64,000 nt of DNA from a virus: the IMG/VR virus record IMGVR_UViG_3300020183_000016, positions 61,741 through 125,740 of that record. The stretch is one strand, 5' to 3'. Each line of letters opens with the position of its first letter. Position 1 is the stretch's first letter. This document shows positions 27,253-35,786 of the stretch, piece by piece. Both the position numbers and the translations under genes were made by a program. Below the pieces are notes generated by a model. It ran no database searches, was not told where the DNA came from, and worked only from the letters and a program-made list of their open reading frames with translations.

Positions 27253-28131
27253 ATGGAAGTTTTAAAAAAAGGAAGTAAAGGTGAATCTGTTAAAACATTA
27301 CAAGAGTTTTTAAAAATCACTGTTGATGGTGATTTTGGGACAAAAACTGAAAATGCAGTAAAATCATACCAAAAAAAGAATGGGTTGATAGTTGATGGTG
27401 TAGTTGGGCCAAAAACTTGGTCACATATGGGTATTTTAACTACTGATTTAAATGAAAATTTAAGTGTTAGTAAAGGGTTAGAGATAAAAAAATATTTTTT
27501 ACCTCCGACAGAATATTTTGCGGGACCAACCAAAAAAGAATGGATATTCTTACATCATACTGCTGGTTGGGAAAATCCTTATACTGTAGTTGATGTTTGG
27601 GGTAGAGACACTAGGGGTAGAATTGCAACAGAATTTATTTTAGGTGGTCAAAACGTAAAAGACGGATCATCAAAACATGACGGAGTTTTGGTGCAAGCAT
27701 TTCCTGAAGGAGGTTATGGTTGGCATACTGGAACTGGTAATTCGCCAATGCATAGAAATTCTGTAGGTATTGAGGTGTGTAATTTTGGTTATTTAGTAAA
27801 TAATAAAACTTATGTAGGTACACCAGCACATTCATCACAAGTGGTAAAATTGGCTAAACCATTTAGAGGGTATCAGTTTTGGCATAAATATTCAGATGAA
27901 CAATTAAATGTTTTGAAAAATTGGATAATTTATATTGCAAATAGAGATGGTATTGATCCTAAAGTAGGTTTAGTTGAATTAATTAAAACAAAAGGTGCAG
28001 ATGCGTTTGATGTGTGTGATGTTAAAATGGCTGAAAGTAAAAAAGGTATGTGGTCACATACAAATGTTATGAGAGGTAAAGTGGATATGTTCCCACAACA
28101 GGAATTAATTGATATGTTATTATCTTTATAA
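27253..28131 (+). CDS. Endolysin: peptidoglycan-binding domain plus N-acetylmuramoyl-L-alanine amidase
   Basis: Residues 1-60 form a PG_binding_1 domain (LKKGSKGESVKTLQEFL, DGDFGTKTENAVKSYQKKNG, VDGVVGPKTW). Residues about 95-270 are an amidase_2 domain with IFLHHTAG, FPEGGYGWHTG, NSVGIEVCNFG, FWHKYSDEQ and a C-terminal WSHTNV...KVDMFPQ that supply the zinc ligands and active site. The enzyme cuts between muramic acid and L-Ala of peptidoglycan. It lacks a signal peptide and would need a holin or pinholin. It is the best candidate for the main endolysin of this phage. Confidence 0.9.
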   Translation: MEVLKKGSKGESVKTLQEFLKITVDGDFGTKTENAVKSYQKKNGLIVDGVVGPKTWSHMGILTTDLNENLSVSKGLEIKKYFLPPTEYFAGPTKKEWIFLHHTAGWENPYTVVDVWGRDTRGRIATEFILGGQNVKDGSSKHDGVLVQAFPEGGYGWHTGTGNSPMHRNSVGIEVCNFGYLVNNKTYVGTPAHSSQVVKLAKPFRGYQFWHKYSDEQLNVLKNWIIYIANRDGIDPKVGLVELIKTKGADAFDVCDVKMAESKKGMWSHTNVMRGKVDMFPQQELIDMLLSL

Positions 28132-28158
28132 TTTTTTAAATTACATTATTATTGTTTT

Positions 28159-28626
28159 ATGAATAGTTTTGAATTTATGAGTTATATGATTGATCCGTTA
28201 ACATATGAACAAATTAATTTATTATATAAGGCAAATGATGTAAAATACGATAAATGTAATTTATATTATGATGTCATTAAAACATTAAATAAGTTAATTG
28301 TTGATACCTATTTAGGTGATGAATACATTATAAACGAAAATCAAAAATTAGAACATTATAATTGGTGTTTTAAAACAGTTATAGAAAACTTTAAGAAGGA
28401 AAAAATAATCTTTGATAATATTGATGATTTAAAAGATTATTTTTTCTTTTTTTATGATGAATTATTTTATAAAGATAAAGACAAAAATATAGAAAAAATA
28501 GACAACCTACCAGAACTATCATTCAAATTTTATAGGTTGAAGTCTAGATCAGATATGGATATTATGATAGAACTTTATAGATTATTTGAAAAAAGTTTAA
28601 ATGAAAAAATAAAAAATACGATTTAG
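28159..28626 (+). CDS. Hypothetical protein, 155 residues
   Basis: The protein is rich in Tyr, Asp, Lys and Asn with predicted helices and no membrane segment or signal. It lies 27 bases after the endolysin. No family is recognised. Confidence 0.55.
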   Translation: MNSFEFMSYMIDPLTYEQINLLYKANDVKYDKCNLYYDVIKTLNKLIVDTYLGDEYIINENQKLEHYNWCFKTVIENFKKEKIIFDNIDDLKDYFFFFYDELFYKDKDKNIEKIDNLPELSFKFYRLKSRSDMDIMIELYRLFEKSLNEKIKNTI

Positions 28627-28665
28627 TATTGATTTTTAATGTTTTTTTCATTATAATGGTATCAT

Positions 28666-28908
28666 ATGAATACAAAAATAAAGTTTTTGGAAATAGTTTT
28701 ATCTGATTTAGTATCCCAAAGAGATACCTTAGAACTCGAATTAAATAGAATCTTAAACAAAGAAGAAAATGTTTCTATTAAGAAAAATGAGTTTGACAGT
28801 ACGTTAACACAAATCACTATTACAAATCATAAAATACAAATGTTAAGTGATTATTTAACTACTTTGGGTGGTTTGGAAGATAAAACTGAAAATAATAACA
28901 ATGTTTAA
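28666..28908 (+). CDS. Small coiled-coil protein, 80 residues
   Basis: The protein is almost entirely helical with heptad-like spacing (KFLEIVLSDLVSQRDTLELE). It precedes the Hc1-like gene by 11 bases. A dimeric structural or scaffold role is possible. Confidence 0.55.
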   Translation: MNTKIKFLEIVLSDLVSQRDTLELELNRILNKEENVSIKKNEFDSTLTQITITNHKIQMLSDYLTTLGGLEDKTENNNNV

Positions 28909-28919
28909 AATAAATTAAA

Positions 28920-29102
28920 ATGGAATTGTACGAACAATTAGTTAAATTAGTTACAGAACTTAATGAAGATGTTACTAAATTTTATGACAAAGGGAACAAA
29001 GCTGCAGGTACTAGAGTAAGAAAAACTTGTCAGGATATTAAAAATCTTTGTCAGGATATTAGAGTTGATGTTTCTAATAAAAAAACAGAAGTTAACGCAT
29101 AA
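28920..29102 (+). CDS. Histone H1-like protein of the Bacteroidota Hc1 type
   Basis: The 60-residue protein carries the conserved core KFYDKGNKAAGTRVRKTCQD followed by IKNLCQDIR, which is the hallmark of small Hc1/histone-H1-like proteins found across Bacteroidota. Such proteins are helical and bind DNA without strong sequence preference. In a phage it could condense viral DNA or be packaged with it, or displace host nucleoid proteins. The net charge is lower than in cellular versions because the Lys-rich tail is missing. Confidence 0.75.
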   Translation: MELYEQLVKLVTELNEDVTKFYDKGNKAAGTRVRKTCQDIKNLCQDIRVDVSNKKTEVNA

Positions 29103-29108
29103 TTTGAT

Positions 29109-29300
29109 ATGGATATACTTAATAACATTTATTTGTTTTTTTTCATCCTTTCTACATTAAATATTTTTAGAAATTTATTTTTTCTAATTAGAAATATTAG
29201 AACGGAAGAAAGATTTGTGATGGATAAAATACCTTTATTTGTTTTAGGTATATCTATTTCTTATTTCATAACTTCAATAATAACAGTATTAATAAAATAA
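29109..29300 (+). CDS. Small two-segment membrane protein
   Basis: The 63-residue protein has two hydrophobic segments (IYLFFFILSTLNIFRNLFF and PLFVLGISISYFITSIITVL) with a charged loop between them. The size and topology fit a class II holin, and it lies about 1 kb after the endolysin, but many small phage membrane proteins share this form. Confidence 0.5.
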   Translation: MDILNNIYLFFFILSTLNIFRNLFFLIRNIRTEERFVMDKIPLFVLGISISYFITSIITVLIK

Positions 29301-29302
29301 AA

Positions 29303-29761
29303 ATGTTTCACGACAAGTTAAACGAAATGAGACCTTATGTGACGGGTATAAGATTTGTAAAAGATTTACCTGTTGTGGATGTGGTATTCTTAGATGGTTG
29401 GGATATGTTTGAATCTGATACTGTTTCCTATAAGCCTAGTAATAACAATAAAAATTATTTTATGGTATTTCCACAACAAAATGGTGGAACTATTGACAGT
29501 GTTATTGATCATGTACAATTTGTAATTGATTTTAATATAGAAAAAGAAAATAAGTTGTCATTATTGAAGGCTAAGATAGAAGAACTTAAAATTTTATTTA
29601 GTGAAAAATCTTTATCTGAATTAGAAAAACTAAAGTTTATTATAGAAACAGTTAATGAACCTACATTAAAAGACATTAGTAAAACACCAAAATTACATAA
29701 TGGTGTGGAATTACCACCTACAAACGATAAGATTGTGGAAGAAGAGAAAGAGGGAGTTTAA
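29303..29761 (+). CDS. Hypothetical protein, 152 residues
   Basis: The N-terminal half (MRPYVTGIRFVKDLPVVDVV) is beta-rich; the C-terminal half is a helical region and a disordered acidic tail. It ends within a bidirectional terminator facing a minus-strand gene. I have no functional assignment. Confidence 0.6.
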   Translation: MFHDKLNEMRPYVTGIRFVKDLPVVDVVFLDGWDMFESDTVSYKPSNNNKNYFMVFPQQNGGTIDSVIDHVQFVIDFNIEKENKLSLLKAKIEELKILFSEKSLSELEKLKFIIETVNEPTLKDISKTPKLHNGVELPPTNDKIVEEEKEGV

Positions 29762-29774
29762 TCCCTCTTTTTTT
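29747..29774. terminator. Bidirectional terminator between convergent genes
   Basis: AAAGAGGGA (29747-29755) pairs with TCCCTCTTT (29762-29770) with T-runs on the plus strand and A-runs before the stem. It overlaps the ends of both flanking genes. Confidence 0.9.
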
Positions 29775-30093
29775 ATACCTCTAATTTTTCTTGTATAGTA
29801 TGAATCAACCAAGTTGTTCCTGAAATTAAACAAGCATCTAAGAAAATAGATAACGGAGCAAATTCCAAACCATAATGATAAAAAGGTGAAAATTGAGTAA
29901 AACCACTAATTTGTGATATCAACGATAAGAAAAAACCTACCCACCAAGGTGTACACATCATACAACCTAAAAGTTTACCAAAAAAGTTAGGGCTATAAAT
30001 TTCCGCAGTTTCTCTTAAACCTTCAAAAATAGTCCCATAAACAATAATGTTAGAAATCCCATAACTAACTAAAATTAATAATAATAATTCCAT
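29773..30093 (-). CDS. DUF1360-like phage membrane protein
   Basis: The 106-residue minus-strand protein has hydrophobic segments and the typical SYGISNIIVYGTIFEGLR, then GKLLGCMMCTPWWVGFFLSL with a CxxC pair. The small DUF1360 proteins of phages and bacilli share the Tyr-Gly-xx-Asn opening and the cysteine pair next to a tryptophan-rich membrane helix. The function of the family is unknown. Confidence 0.7.
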   Translation of the reverse strand: MELLLLILVSYGISNIIVYGTIFEGLRETAEIYSPNFFGKLLGCMMCTPWWVGFFLSLISQISGFTQFSPFYHYGLEFAPLSIFLDACLISGTTWLIHTIQEKLEV

Positions 30094-30121
30094 AATGATT
30101 ACTTTTTTATTAAAAAAATTG

Positions 30122-30134
30122 ATATTTATTATTA
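30122..30134 (+). promoter_or_regulatory. Putative phage promoter element (ATATTTATTATTA)
   Basis: The motif lies between a minus-strand gene start and the plus-strand gene at 30148, where divergent promoters are required. Confidence 0.45.
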
Positions 30135-30147
30135 AAGTATACTTATA

Positions 30148-31059
30148 ATGAAGATAATTGTAAATAGAAGTCAGTATAATAAAGTCATTAATGAAACTAG
30201 AGGTTACTCTAAAACAGTTGAAAATTGGGCGGATTATGTCACTGATGAATTATTACCTTTAATAATTAAACAAGATGTAGTAGAAGATGTTTACACATTA
30301 AAAAAATTATCTTTAAAACTTAAAAATAAAAATTTTTACGAAGAAATTCCAATAGATAGTATTATTATGACTGTAATAATCAATGATATTGAGGGTGATT
30401 CGGCGGATATTAATATGGGATATAATCCATATTATACGCAAGTAGTAGAAAATGATGACAACACTTATAATATTTTAGATGTAGAATTTGATGTGGTGAT
30501 GAATTTACCTATAAATAGATCGGATATTGAATATGATACTTTACATTATTATTTTTCTTCATTTTTGTCTCATGAATTTATGCATGTATATGAATGGTTG
30601 CAAAGAAATTTGGAAACCCCTAAAGAAATAAAAGGTTGTGAAGATGTATATAAAGAAGGGGATATTAATGGGGACGCAGTAGATAGGATAGGATATTTAT
30701 TATATGTAACACAATCTTTTGAAATAAATTCATTTGTCCAACAAGCAGCTACAATGATTTCTAAATTAGAACCAAAAGATAATAATGAATTTTTATTATA
30801 TTTAAAAAATTTACCAATTTATTCATACGTTGAAACGATGTTAAATTTTAATAAAATCGATTATTTATCTGAAATTGAAAATTTAACTAATGATAGAAAA
30901 AGTAAACTTTACAATATGATTATGTGTTTTTACCATATTGATGGTAGATTACCTAAAATAAAATCTATTGATAAATTTTTAAATGATATTGATAAAAAAT
31001 TTAAAATAACTGGTGAAACATTTAAAAGAAAATTATTAAGATTAATAACTGTAATATGA
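30148..31059 (+). CDS. Zinc metallopeptidase-like cargo protein (HExxH)
   Basis: The 303-residue protein begins MKIIVNRSQYNKVINE, a targeting-like N-terminus. Around residue 147 it has FLSHEFMHVYEW, an HExxH zinc-protease motif, followed by a long helical C-terminal region. The protein may be packaged in the head and delivered with DNA, or cleave virion or host proteins. It overlaps the start of the next gene by four bases. Confidence 0.65.
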   Translation: MKIIVNRSQYNKVINETRGYSKTVENWADYVTDELLPLIIKQDVVEDVYTLKKLSLKLKNKNFYEEIPIDSIIMTVIINDIEGDSADINMGYNPYYTQVVENDDNTYNILDVEFDVVMNLPINRSDIEYDTLHYYFSSFLSHEFMHVYEWLQRNLETPKEIKGCEDVYKEGDINGDAVDRIGYLLYVTQSFEINSFVQQAATMISKLEPKDNNEFLLYLKNLPIYSYVETMLNFNKIDYLSEIENLTNDRKSKLYNMIMCFYHIDGRLPKIKSIDKFLNDIDKKFKITGETFKRKLLRLITVI

Positions 31060-33875
31060 AAAGAATTTTAATTAATGAAAAACAATATAAAAGATTAGTT
31101 CATTTATTAAATGAGCAGCATATAATTTTTAGAAATAAAGAAGATGAGAAAGATACTAGTCATGAAATATTGGCTACATTAGTTTATTTAACAGGTATTT
31201 TTAAAGAAAAAAATATCAAAAAAGATATTTTTGTTGATAAGATAGAGGATGGTATTGTTTATTTAGACGCTAAAGAATATACGTCAGAAGAAATTTCTAT
31301 GATAGAAAAAGCTATTTCTGATTATATTAAATATGGTACTAACCCAAGAGACAAAATTTTAAAAAATGATTTAGGTTTTGATAGTGGTATAGATACTGAT
31401 GGAGATAATGATATTGCAGATGTAGATTTAGATAATAATGATGTTGCAGATATAGAAGATGATAGTGATGTTGCAGATATAGAAGATGATAGTGATGTTG
31501 CGGTTATAGAAGATGAGGATGAAAAAGTATATAAAGAAATAGAGGCGTGTAATTTCGGTATTAATTCAAAAGGTAAAAAAAGAAAAGTGATATTACCTCC
31601 AGCTATGGACATTAGGTTTTATCAAGATATATTAAAAAAGTTAGGCACTAAAGTTACATGTCAAAAAATGTTATTCTTTTTTGCTTGGAGAGATGGTGAA
31701 AGTTCAGAGTCTACTTATAATCCATTCGCTACAACACATAAAGATAGTAAAAATGAAGGTTGTTACTATAATTGTTTAAAAAATGGTGTTGGGTATACAC
31801 CTACTGATTGTAGAACTTGTCCATCTGGTACGGTTCCAGGTGTAAGGAATTATAAAACATATGATTCAGGTTTAAATGCCACAGTTGAAACATTAACCAA
31901 CGGTAGATACCCCAATGTTGTTAGAAAATTAAAAAATGATAATATTACTGCATTAGAAATTGCTTCAGAAAAATCGGAATTAAGAATTTGGGGTACAGGT
32001 GGTTTAGTGCATGATATACTTAGGTTAAATAATACCTTATTAGTAAATAGAATTGCAAAACCTGATGGTAATACAATTGTTGAGGAAGATTGTACATTAA
32101 CTACGAATGAATATAAATATTTTAAAGAACATATTCGTAATAAAAAAGAAGGGGATGCTTTCAGAAGATGGGTTAATTCAGATGAAACTAGATTAAATAA
32201 TATTAATAGAAAATTATCTAATTGTGAAAAATTTAGTGGTTTAGAACTTTCTGGGGAGGTAAATGATTACGTTGAATTAGCATTTAAATATAAAGGAAAA
32301 GAATGGGTTAAATTAGGAAAACCTGGTGTTGGAGAAGAAGTAGTTGATAGTAAAAAAGATACGGAACTAAGAAATAAAATTATAAAGTATGCGGAAACTA
32401 AATTAGGTGAACCATACATATGGGGTAAAGAATTTGATGGTAAAGGGGGAGATTGTTCTGGTTTAATAGACAATGTTTTAAGAAATGTTCCAGGAATAAC
32501 TTCACCTTATAATGGTAGAGAGACATCCGCAGTTTTAAAAAAATTAGTTTTAGGTAAAAATGTTGGTAAGAAAAGTGGGCTTAAAAAAGGAGATATATTG
32601 GTATTCAACCCAAGAGCGGGAGGAAAAATAGGTCACGTAGGTTTTGTGCATAACGTAAATAATGATGGGACTGTGGATATGATACATGCGAGTTCAGGTA
32701 ATGGGGTTATAGTACAAAAAAATATATTTAAAAGTGGGTTGGCTAAAAGATATTACGGGGCGTTACCGATAGTAAATGGTAGATACGAATCATCAAGTAG
32801 TGGGAATCTTGGTAGTAAAAGTGATGATTATGAAAGTCCTGATAGTAGGAATGATGAGAATGATTGCCCTAACTACGATTGCTGGACATATTTTGGTAAA
32901 GAATCCTTTTGGGATGGTAAAAATAAAGTAAATAATATTACTGTACCTAAAATTACAATAAAAAAATCAACGGATTTATTTAAGATAACATATAAAGGTG
33001 TACGTTCAGGATTATTACTGAAACATGGTAATGGAGGTAAAAATGATACCATACACCAACTTTTAAATGTATTAACATTAGAGTTAAATAAATACTTAAA
33101 AGAAAATTATTTAAAACCTGTAGTTAAATCGATTAAAATGAATTTAGTTGGTAATAGTTTAACAGTTGAGGTACCATTGGTAAATTCAGTAAATAAAAAA
33201 TATATAATTGATAGAAGGGGATCTTTAGGTGGAAAAATAGATGATAGTGGACTTAAAAAATATGAAAATATGGATGGTTATGAAGTTGCTACACATGTAT
33301 CTGATGATTTAAAAGAAAAATTTGTAACTGTAATAACTTCAAAAGAAGAAGAGAACAAACCTCCTAAAGTAATTACCCAACCTAAAAAGGGATCTAAAAT
33401 TACTATTCCTACAAAAGCAAGATTAACTTCAGCACCAACGGCAAATAGATGGGGTAGACCACATCATGGTTATGATATAGTTGGGCCTTATTCTGGATAT
33501 AAATGTTTAATAGTATGTAATAAACCAGGAGTAGTTACTTATGCGGGACGATGTGGTGGGTATGGTAATTTAGTAGAAATACGTCATAATGATGGAACAT
33601 ATTCTGCATATGCTCACTTACACAAAATTTATCTTGTAGGAGGTCAAAAAGTAAATATTGGTGTTGTTATAGGTATTGAGGGTAATACGGGAGGATCTAT
33701 GGGTAGACATTTACATTTTGAGGAAAGAGTTAAAAGACCTAAAGGTAAAAAGAATAGATGTGGTGAAGGGTCACCATATAATGAGGTAATTGGTTATATA
33801 AATAAACAAGGTAAAAGTTTAGTTAAACCAGTTAGTAATCTAAATAATTACTTTTATTTTCAAGAATTAGGATGA
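31056..33875 (+). CDS. Giant cell-wall hydrolase with NlpC/P60 and M23 domains
   Basis: This 939-residue protein starts with MKRILINE and a second LLNE site. Then come an acidic repeat region (about 115-165, repeated DVADIEDDS), a Cys-rich segment (GCYYNC...DCRTC near 235), an NlpC/P60 domain at about 441-570 (GGDCSGLID with the catalytic Cys, GHVGFVHN with His, DMIHASS), a linker, and an M23 zinc endopeptidase near 799-915 (RPHHGYDIVG, YAHLH, GRHLHFE). Both domains cut peptidoglycan peptides. The size and position suggest a virion-associated wall-degrading enzyme used in entry. Confidence 0.85.
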   Translation: MKRILINEKQYKRLVHLLNEQHIIFRNKEDEKDTSHEILATLVYLTGIFKEKNIKKDIFVDKIEDGIVYLDAKEYTSEEISMIEKAISDYIKYGTNPRDKILKNDLGFDSGIDTDGDNDIADVDLDNNDVADIEDDSDVADIEDDSDVAVIEDEDEKVYKEIEACNFGINSKGKKRKVILPPAMDIRFYQDILKKLGTKVTCQKMLFFFAWRDGESSESTYNPFATTHKDSKNEGCYYNCLKNGVGYTPTDCRTCPSGTVPGVRNYKTYDSGLNATVETLTNGRYPNVVRKLKNDNITALEIASEKSELRIWGTGGLVHDILRLNNTLLVNRIAKPDGNTIVEEDCTLTTNEYKYFKEHIRNKKEGDAFRRWVNSDETRLNNINRKLSNCEKFSGLELSGEVNDYVELAFKYKGKEWVKLGKPGVGEEVVDSKKDTELRNKIIKYAETKLGEPYIWGKEFDGKGGDCSGLIDNVLRNVPGITSPYNGRETSAVLKKLVLGKNVGKKSGLKKGDILVFNPRAGGKIGHVGFVHNVNNDGTVDMIHASSGNGVIVQKNIFKSGLAKRYYGALPIVNGRYESSSSGNLGSKSDDYESPDSRNDENDCPNYDCWTYFGKESFWDGKNKVNNITVPKITIKKSTDLFKITYKGVRSGLLLKHGNGGKNDTIHQLLNVLTLELNKYLKENYLKPVVKSIKMNLVGNSLTVEVPLVNSVNKKYIIDRRGSLGGKIDDSGLKKYENMDGYEVATHVSDDLKEKFVTVITSKEEENKPPKVITQPKKGSKITIPTKARLTSAPTANRWGRPHHGYDIVGPYSGYKCLIVCNKPGVVTYAGRCGGYGNLVEIRHNDGTYSAYAHLHKIYLVGGQKVNIGVVIGIEGNTGGSMGRHLHFEERVKRPKGKKNRCGEGSPYNEVIGYINKQGKSLVKPVSNLNNYFYFQELG

Positions 33876-34255
33876 CAAATAAAAAATACGGAGGAGTTTT
33901 ATTGATAGATATTAGAACCAATTCCTTTTTACTTAGTCAAAGAGGAAAAAATACTTCTTTTGCAAATTCTTGGTCGTTATTTGGTGGTACAATAGAAAAA
34001 GATGAAGATGTCTTAGATGGAGTTAAAAGAGAATTAGAAGAAGAAACAGGTATTAAATCTGAGGATATAATATTTAAACTATTTGAGGAACAAATTACTA
34101 TGGGACACACGTATTATTTTTTTATAGGTTTTTGTGATGGTATGAAAAAATGTAAATTAAATGATGAAAATCAAAATTGGGGTTGGTTTACTATGGAAAA
34201 TTTACCAAAACCACTTTTTCCTACACTTTATTCTTCACTAGTTAGAATTTTTTAA
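33872..34255 (+). CDS. NUDIX hydrolase
   Basis: The 127-residue protein shows the Nudix box G-x5-E-x7-RELEEETGI (GGTIEKDEDVLDGVKRELEE) in a typical small fold with WSLFGG before it. Nudix enzymes hydrolyse nucleoside diphosphates linked to another group, such as damaged dNTPs, NAD(H), ADP-ribose or capped RNA 5' ends. The substrate cannot be read from the sequence. It overlaps the giant hydrolase stop by four bases. Confidence 0.9.
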   Translation: MTNKKYGGVLLIDIRTNSFLLSQRGKNTSFANSWSLFGGTIEKDEDVLDGVKRELEEETGIKSEDIIFKLFEEQITMGHTYYFFIGFCDGMKKCKLNDENQNWGWFTMENLPKPLFPTLYSSLVRIF

Positions 34256-34268
34256 TTATAATTATAAT

Positions 34269-34460
34269 ATGGATGAATTTAAAAAAATAGAATCTGATAT
34301 ACAATTAGAAAAATTAAAAACTGAACTTAAAAAAGAAAAATTCATAAAGGACATCAAAAATGGATTAGGTGAACACATTAAGATTAATGGTAGTAATGTA
34401 AAAAAAATAAAAAAATCGTTTATAAGACGTACTTGGGAGAAGTTTTTAAAAGTATTTTAA
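34269..34460 (+). CDS. Small helical lysine-rich protein, 63 residues
   Basis: The protein is almost all Lys, Glu, Ile and Asn and predicted helical, ending in basic SFIRRTWEKFLKVF. It sits two bases before the next ORF. No family is known to me. Confidence 0.5.
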   Translation: MDEFKKIESDIQLEKLKTELKKEKFIKDIKNGLGEHIKINGSNVKKIKKSFIRRTWEKFLKVF

Positions 34461-34461
34461 T

Positions 34462-34683
34462 ATGAATTTAGAAAAAGTTTTAGAAATCGCAAATGAATGC
34501 GTAGAAAATGAATTAATACCTACCGAAAATTTAACTATTTCGTATAAGTTAGATAAAGATACTCATAAAAAATTAGATAAAGAATTATTTTATAATACAA
34601 ATAATAACCTAACTAATTTTGTACACAACGATTTAATAGAAATTAATATTGCGGGAATTACTTTTGTATTTGAAATAGAGTAA
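34462..34683 (+). CDS. Hypothetical protein, 73 residues
   Basis: A small protein with a helical start and a beta-like end (NIAGITFVFEIE). It is probably co-transcribed with the upstream gene. The function is unknown. Confidence 0.5.
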   Translation: MNLEKVLEIANECVENELIPTENLTISYKLDKDTHKKLDKELFYNTNNNLTNFVHNDLIEINIAGITFVFEIE

Positions 34684-34727
34684 TTTGACATTCCTTAAAA
34701 AAATCCATATTATTAGAAAAAAAATAT

Positions 34728-35738
34728 ATGGAAGAAAACAATACATACAAAGATTTTATGGATTATCTCTTAAATGATGATAAAGAAACCTATGATAATG
34801 GTTTGTCTCATCCTAGCGTTGAATCGGAAGAAAAAGAACGTAAAGTAGTAGATGAGATATTAGAAAGTAGAATGATAGAATATTATTGTTGTGATAGATT
34901 TTATGGTAACGAAAAATTAGTTTGTGATAATATTAAGAAATTAAGTAGTTGGGTTTGTGATGAAGATGGACTTAATATGAAAGAAAATATTAATTTCATT
35001 TTAAAAGATATAGTTCAGTGTGAAAATTTAAATCACTTATATCAGAAACCATTAGGGTATTTACATAGAACAGTAATCATTAACGATATCATAAAAAAGT
35101 CAGATGGGACTTATTATAGTCAAAAATTAAATAATTGTTGTTTGGTAAAGAACAACGATGGTGAATGGAGTTATGTAAACAAATTAAATACTAATTATAG
35201 TGATTTAGCGGAACTATTAACCACTTTATTCATCAAAGGTGGGCAGATAGAAAAACTATCTAAAATGAATAGTACTGAAATAAAAAAATTCTTGTTGACG
35301 TTAAAAGGTGAGACATTGACAAAACTATTACAGAAATATTTTACATTGGATGAGTATGAAGATTATACTTACAACACAAAAAATAATACTAAAATTGGTG
35401 ATTTTGTAGAAAATTTAACAAAAGAATTATTACAGGAAGATGGATTTACTTCATTATATGAAGGATGTAATGGTAATTTTATTGATATGATATATGGTGT
35501 TGATCTTATTATGGAAAAGGATGGCGAAATATATTTAGTTCAAGTAAAAAGAAGATCATCTGTTGCCAAACAAAGTACTACCAACATTAAATATAGATAT
35601 ATAGATATTTTTGCAGGTGAATCACCAGATTATAATGGTATTATGTTATATAATAGACATGAAAAGTTTGTCGAAAAATTTATGGGTAGAAATGTTCTTA
35701 AAAAGAATATGGATTATTTAAAAGAAATGTATAAATAA
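34728..35738 (+). CDS. Restriction-endonuclease-fold (Mrr-like) protein
   Basis: The 336-residue protein has an N-terminal helical domain and a C-terminal PD-(D/E)XK-type core: GDFVENLTKELL with a Glu, DMIYGVDLIMEKDGE with Asp, and YLVQVKRR giving Q-x-K. Mrr-like nucleases of this form cut DNA or are carried as silenced folds. No methylase is adjacent, although two methyltransferase genes lie 6 kb downstream. Whether it targets host DNA, competing phage or its own recombination intermediates is open. Confidence 0.6.
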   Translation: MEENNTYKDFMDYLLNDDKETYDNGLSHPSVESEEKERKVVDEILESRMIEYYCCDRFYGNEKLVCDNIKKLSSWVCDEDGLNMKENINFILKDIVQCENLNHLYQKPLGYLHRTVIINDIIKKSDGTYYSQKLNNCCLVKNNDGEWSYVNKLNTNYSDLAELLTTLFIKGGQIEKLSKMNSTEIKKFLLTLKGETLTKLLQKYFTLDEYEDYTYNTKNNTKIGDFVENLTKELLQEDGFTSLYEGCNGNFIDMIYGVDLIMEKDGEIYLVQVKRRSSVAKQSTTNIKYRYIDIFAGESPDYNGIMLYNRHEKFVEKFMGRNVLKKNMDYLKEMYK

Positions 35739-35761
35739 ATTTGTAATTAAAAAATTTATTC

Positions 35762-35769
35762 TATCTTTG
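35762..35769 (+). promoter_or_regulatory. Bacteroidota-type promoter -7 element (TATCTTTG)
   Basis: The TAnnTTTG match lies 17 bases before the ATG at 35787. Confidence 0.55.
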
Positions 35770-35786
35770 TAGAAAATAATATTATT

